From the NCBI GenBank assembly GCA_963579135.1, contig CAUZFB010000047.1, positions 1-17,801 of the forward strand: a DNA stretch of 17,801 bases. Direction: 5' to 3'. Below, one piece after another: positions 14,663 to 17,801 of this stretch (its first letter is position 1; each line of letters begins with the position of its first letter). The notes beneath the pieces are model-generated. The model saw only the letters and a program-made list of their open reading frames with translations, was not told the DNA's origin and ran no database searches. The DNA comes from CALGTL01 sp963579135. GTDB taxonomy: Bacteria; Chloroflexota; Dehalococcoidia; Lucifugimonadales; Australimonadaceae. Made by a program: the position numbers and the translations under genes.

Positions 14663-15436
14663 CTACAGACGCTGAAACACAACGTTCACCGACGCCGAGC
14701 CCACCGCAGAACTACGCTCGTCCTCAACCGTGAAACCGTTGCTCAGGAATGCCTGCCTGATCGCGTCATCACCCTCATTGACTTCGATCAACACACTCTG
14801 CAGCCGCACGTCTGCCAACAATCGCCCAGCGCCGCGAACGATCGATTCCTCATGGCCGTCGACGTCCACTTTCATGTGCGTTGGGCATGGCAGGCCCAGC
14901 TCGTAAATCAACATGTCCAGCGCAATGGCCACCACACCCTGGGTCCGCCCGCTATCGTTCTCCGCCATACGGTCCAACTGATGTAACGCGCCGCCGGCTT
15001 CCGCTGCGCCGCTCAGATGCATCGCTCCCAACTTCATCTCATCGCTCAACGCTACGAGGTACGCCGTAGTGCTACCGGACAGGGCGTTCAACGTGATATT
15101 TCGGTTCAGCGCCTCGTAATTCGCAGCCTCCGGCTCGAAGCAGCGCACCGTCAGCATGCCGCCGGTCTTGAGTGCGGCGTAGAGGCCATACTGACCGATG
15201 TTCGCGCCAACATCGAAGAAGACATCGCCCGACTTGACCACACCGTCGATCCAATCGAGCGTTCCGGGCTCCTTCGTCAAGTAGGCGTCGACCCGCTCAC
15301 GCTCACGGCGCGCCCGTGTTTCCATACGCACGAGGACGCCTCGAACGTCAATGTCGCGCACTGACCGACGGTCGAGCTGTCGACGAATACGTCCCGCGAC
15401 CTTCCTCGGATTAACAAATGACTTTAGCTGCGGCAT
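14663..15436 (-). CDS. FkbM family SAM-dependent methyltransferase
   Basis: ATG 15436 gives a 257-residue protein starting MPQLKSFVNP; an upstream ATG at 15475 is possible, and neither has a clear ribosome site. SAM-binding motif I is VFFDVGANIGQYG (72-84), followed by the acidic CFEPE (99-103). The FkbM hallmark KVDVDGHEESIVRGA is at 189-203, and LIEVN at 216-220. The N-terminal 50 residues are rich in Arg and probably helical. FkbM-type enzymes methylate hydroxyl groups of glycans, polyketides or glycolipids. Next to an O-antigen ligase family gene, a role in surface polysaccharide is likely but not shown. It is convergent with the second Rieske gene and divergent from the ligase gene. Confidence 0.9.
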   Translation of the reverse strand: MPQLKSFVNPRKVAGRIRRQLDRRSVRDIDVRGVLVRMETRARRERERVDAYLTKEPGTLDWIDGVVKSGDVFFDVGANIGQYGLYAALKTGGMLTVRCFEPEAANYEALNRNITLNALSGSTTAYLVALSDEMKLGAMHLSGAAEAGGALHQLDRMAENDSGRTQGVVAIALDMLIYELGLPCPTHMKVDVDGHEESIVRGAGRLLADVRLQSVLIEVNEGDDAIRQAFLSNGFTVEDERSSAVGSASVNVVFQRL

Positions 15437-15747
15437 AAATGAATGGTATCCCGGCCGACTGCACAGACGAACCATTCAGCACAACGGTTGCTCACGGATG
15501 GCCGTAGCGCTATCGTGGCCGCCAGTTCCGGCATTGAACATTCAGGGATCCTTCCTTTCGCGTTCCGCTACCCTCGGCGGCGGTTCAAGCGAGCAAGAGA
15601 CCTCCGGACACTCAAGAAGCGGGATAAAACCCCGAGGTCAGATACTCGCCTCACGGTTGGCCAGCACAGTCCATGGTGACTCCTCGGGCTATCAGCTACT
15701 CCCGCAATCACTCCCGCAATAGATCAGGTCGAAATGGAAGGCAGTGC
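15437..15747. other. Intergenic region between divergent FkbM and ligase genes
   Basis: About 310 bases carry no convincing gene. A short perfect direct repeat ACTCCCGCAATC/ACTCCCGCAATA lies near 15698-15721, just before the ligase gene. No clear promoter or operator is recognised, though both flanking genes must be transcribed from here or nearby. Confidence 0.4.
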
Positions 15748-17801
15748 ATGGAGATATCGGGAAACCGGTTAGGCAAGCGAGTCTCGGCCATCGAGCGTCT
15801 CATAGAGGGATGCTGGTTGACGTTGCTGGCCCTGGTCCCACTAGCCGTCGTCCCAGAAGGTTTGATCGCCGGCGCGATCCAAGGGCCGAAGGTCTTTGTC
15901 TTTCGCAGCATCGTGCTGATTCTCGTGGCGAGTTTGACCATCAGCTATACGACGGGGCCAGGGGCCGCTGAATTGCGGCGTCAGCCCATAGATGATTCGG
16001 CTCGCAAAGCGCTCTCGACGCTGCGATCAAATCCTGTCGCGTTAGCGGTCGCGGGCGTTATGGGCGCGAATATTATCGCGTTCATCTTATCGCCCGTACA
16101 CAGTGTTAGCTGGGGCGGCGTTGACCCGGGATTCGATAGCTATGGGCTGCTGACCATCCTTTCTTTCTTGGTGATGTTCGTTGCGCTGGTGAGCTATCTG
16201 AGGACAGAGGCCCAATTACGCCGTTTGCTCTGGGTCGTAGCCCTCACGGGGGTGGTTATCGGCGCGCACGGCCTCGCCCAGCACTTTGGCTTCGACCCGT
16301 TCCAGGATGAACCCAGCTCACGGGTACGGCTAACGTTCACGTTTGGTAACCCGATCTTCGGAGCAGCATATCTGCTCATGACCATTCCCCTCAGTCTCGT
16401 ATTGTGGGAAACGTTGCGTACCCGTTGGAGCCCGGCTTTGCACTCGGCCCTTGGCGTGGGACTGATCGTGCTACCACTCTTCGGGGTTGCTTATTCTCTG
16501 AGCAGAGGAGCATTGATCAGCCTGGCCTTTGCTCTACTGGTTTACATCTCACTTGGGGCATTCTCCTTCGGTCTTCGGTTCCCGCGCAGAACGATTACCG
16601 TCCTCGCGGTCTCGCTCGTCCTGGTCCTACTCGCAGGGCTGTTGCCGACCCCTGGGAATACCGCGGGGGCTTCTCAACTGGGAGACCGGATCGGATCCAT
16701 CAACGAGGCGTTTACTCCCGACGGCGGTGGATTATCGGGCCGCTACTCCATCTGGTCCACAGCGGTCGACGCCTACCTGACGACACCCTGGGTCGATGAG
16801 GATCAGAACCCCGAGTTGCCCGGTCTTGGCCTACGACCGCTGCGTCGAGTGATCGGGTTCGGCCCTGATCTTTTCGGTGTTGCATACCGGATGGTAAGTA
16901 GTGACTTCAAGCTCGGCCCACTGGAACGAAACGCCCACAATTTCGTGGTTCATACGTTGGTAGAACTTGGCCTCCTAGGCGTTCTGGCCTACGCTTGGAT
17001 GGCCACTACGCTTTTCTACGTCCTATGGACTATCGTCCGCCAAGCGCGGCGCACAGAGTCGGAAGGGATAGTCCCTTTGGTAGCCGTCGGACTCGGGGCA
17101 GCGTTCATGGGTCGATTGCTTGAGCAGATGGCCGGGAAAGCGCAATTGTCCGATCTGATGCTCATGTGGGTGCTTATTGGCGTCGTTGCAGCGCTGGCCA
17201 ACCATGGGGCAATGCCCCGTCTCACCGTCGGGGCAGGAGCCCCGGTGCCCCCTGGTCAGCGCCGGGGAACGCCACAGCGATCAGGCTTTCGAGGCGGCAC
17301 GTCCACTTATGCCTCAACCCTCGTTGCCCTCTTGGCCCTAGCCATTTGGTGGCAGACGTCATTGGCGGACATTCGCGCGCTCTCTCTATCCGGGCGGGCA
17401 CAGCAAGCGGGGACCGACGGGGACGCTGCGACTGCGGGCGCACTGTACAAGCAAGCGATCAACGTGGCACCTCATGCATCGATTCCTCGACTACTTCTGG
17501 CGCAGGGCCTGCTCAATAGCGCGCGCTCCGAGGCGAACGCCGCCGAATCGCTGGCGTCGTTGGAGCAAGCGCGAGCGGTGATCCAAGGAGTGCTGGACCG
17601 CAACCCACTCGATCTGCGTGCGCGACAGTGGGCAGGCACAATCAGCCAGGAAATTGCGTTGATCGACGCCTCATCCTGGGCACAAGCGGTCCGCGACGCA
17701 GAGCTGGTGATGGCGCTATCGCCGGGCCTGTGGGAGCAGTTGCAGCCGCTCGCTTGGGCGCTGGCTCTCTCTGGGAACTTCGACAGGGCTCTCGATGTAG
17801 T
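15748..17801 (+). CDS. O-antigen ligase family membrane protein with TPR-like C-terminal part (partial)
   Basis: ATG 15748 follows GAAGG at 6-base spacing. The frame stays open to the right edge (684 codons seen), so the C-terminus is missing. The first 540 residues hold about a dozen hydrophobic membrane segments (for example near 22-42, 52-66, 97-114, 135-150, 161-175, 202-220, 233-249, 255-272, 283-299, 405-430, 441-455, 468-484 and 521-537). Family marks are LSRGALISL (251-259) and RNAHNFVVHTLVELGLLG (394-411), the His-Asn and Glu-Leu-Gly signature of the Wzy/WaaL fold. The long loop between about 300 and 395 would be outside. After the last membrane segment, about 555-684 is a helical region of TPR type (ALYKQAINVAP, LDRNPLDLRAR, AELVMALSPG). 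The enzyme joins or polymerises lipid-linked glycans at the outer face of the cytoplasmic membrane; ligase and polymerase roles cannot be told apart here. Confidence 0.88.
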   Translation, partial: MEISGNRLGKRVSAIERLIEGCWLTLLALVPLAVVPEGLIAGAIQGPKVFVFRSIVLILVASLTISYTTGPGAAELRRQPIDDSARKALSTLRSNPVALAVAGVMGANIIAFILSPVHSVSWGGVDPGFDSYGLLTILSFLVMFVALVSYLRTEAQLRRLLWVVALTGVVIGAHGLAQHFGFDPFQDEPSSRVRLTFTFGNPIFGAAYLLMTIPLSLVLWETLRTRWSPALHSALGVGLIVLPLFGVAYSLSRGALISLAFALLVYISLGAFSFGLRFPRRTITVLAVSLVLVLLAGLLPTPGNTAGASQLGDRIGSINEAFTPDGGGLSGRYSIWSTAVDAYLTTPWVDEDQNPELPGLGLRPLRRVIGFGPDLFGVAYRMVSSDFKLGPLERNAHNFVVHTLVELGLLGVLAYAWMATTLFYVLWTIVRQARRTESEGIVPLVAVGLGAAFMGRLLEQMAGKAQLSDLMLMWVLIGVVAALANHGAMPRLTVGAGAPVPPGQRRGTPQRSGFRGGTSTYASTLVALLALAIWWQTSLADIRALSLSGRAQQAGTDGDAATAGALYKQAINVAPHASIPRLLLAQGLLNSARSEANAAESLASLEQARAVIQGVLDRNPLDLRARQWAGTISQEIALIDASSWAQAVRDAELVMALSPGLWEQLQPLAWALALSGNFDRALDV

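Noticed and set aside
1..17801. CRISPR arrays, insertion sequences or transposases
   Set aside because: No spaced direct-repeat series, terminal inverted repeats or transposase/integrase motifs were found on either strand.

Overview
The window looks like chromosomal DNA of a Chloroflexota bacterium, possibly of the marine SAR202 / Dehalococcoidia type. This is an inference from three things: GC content near 60% by eye; lipoproteins whose lipobox is followed by a long Thr/Pro linker, a habit common in that phylum; and several Rieske oxygenase components in one short stretch. No ribosomal RNA or other decisive phylogenetic marker is present. RuvB is the best protein for placing the genome.

Layout, left to right. 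(1) Positions 1-108 hold the tail of a Rieske ferredoxin on the plus strand, which converges through a bidirectional terminator on a minus-strand two-domain DUF427 gene (190-984). That gene is interrupted by one in-frame UGA (754-756), exactly where the family normally has the Cys of its Cys-Pro-aromatic-Lys-Gly motif. A short hairpin with a GGU-containing loop sits just downstream, at about the spacing of a bacterial SECIS element. (2) A TctC/Bug-type solute-binding lipoprotein (1241-2488). (3) A plus-strand ring-hydroxylating dioxygenase cluster (2804-5492): Rieske alpha subunit, an 81-residue small protein, beta subunit, and a 112-residue protein of unknown function. (4) A probably accessory patch (about 5500-6880) with a possible uracil-DNA-glycosylase-like gene and a damaged-looking reading frame, lying on the 3' side of tRNA-Gln(UUG). 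(5) A minus-strand group ruvB - DUF192 lipoprotein - NIPSNAP protein, with tRNA-Gln after it. (6) A large minus-strand membrane protein with three tandem extracytoplasmic repeats, divergent from a methylmalonyl-CoA mutase large subunit. The gap between them holds a perfect 15-bp tandem repeat that forms a strong G-quadruplex motif. (7) A second Rieske oxygenase, of the phthalate / vanillate type (13297-14577), closed by a strong terminator. (8) The start of a surface-polysaccharide region: an FkbM methyltransferase (minus) and an O-antigen ligase family protein with a TPR-like tail that runs off the right edge.

Together the genes suggest a heterotroph that takes up organic acids, attacks aromatic or other recalcitrant compounds with Rieske oxygenases, and feeds propionyl- or methylmalonyl-CoA-type products into central metabolism. 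The most unusual item is the DUF427 gene with its UGA codon. The repeat-rich membrane protein, the small protein between the alpha and beta dioxygenase genes, and the G-rich tandem repeat are the next most interesting.
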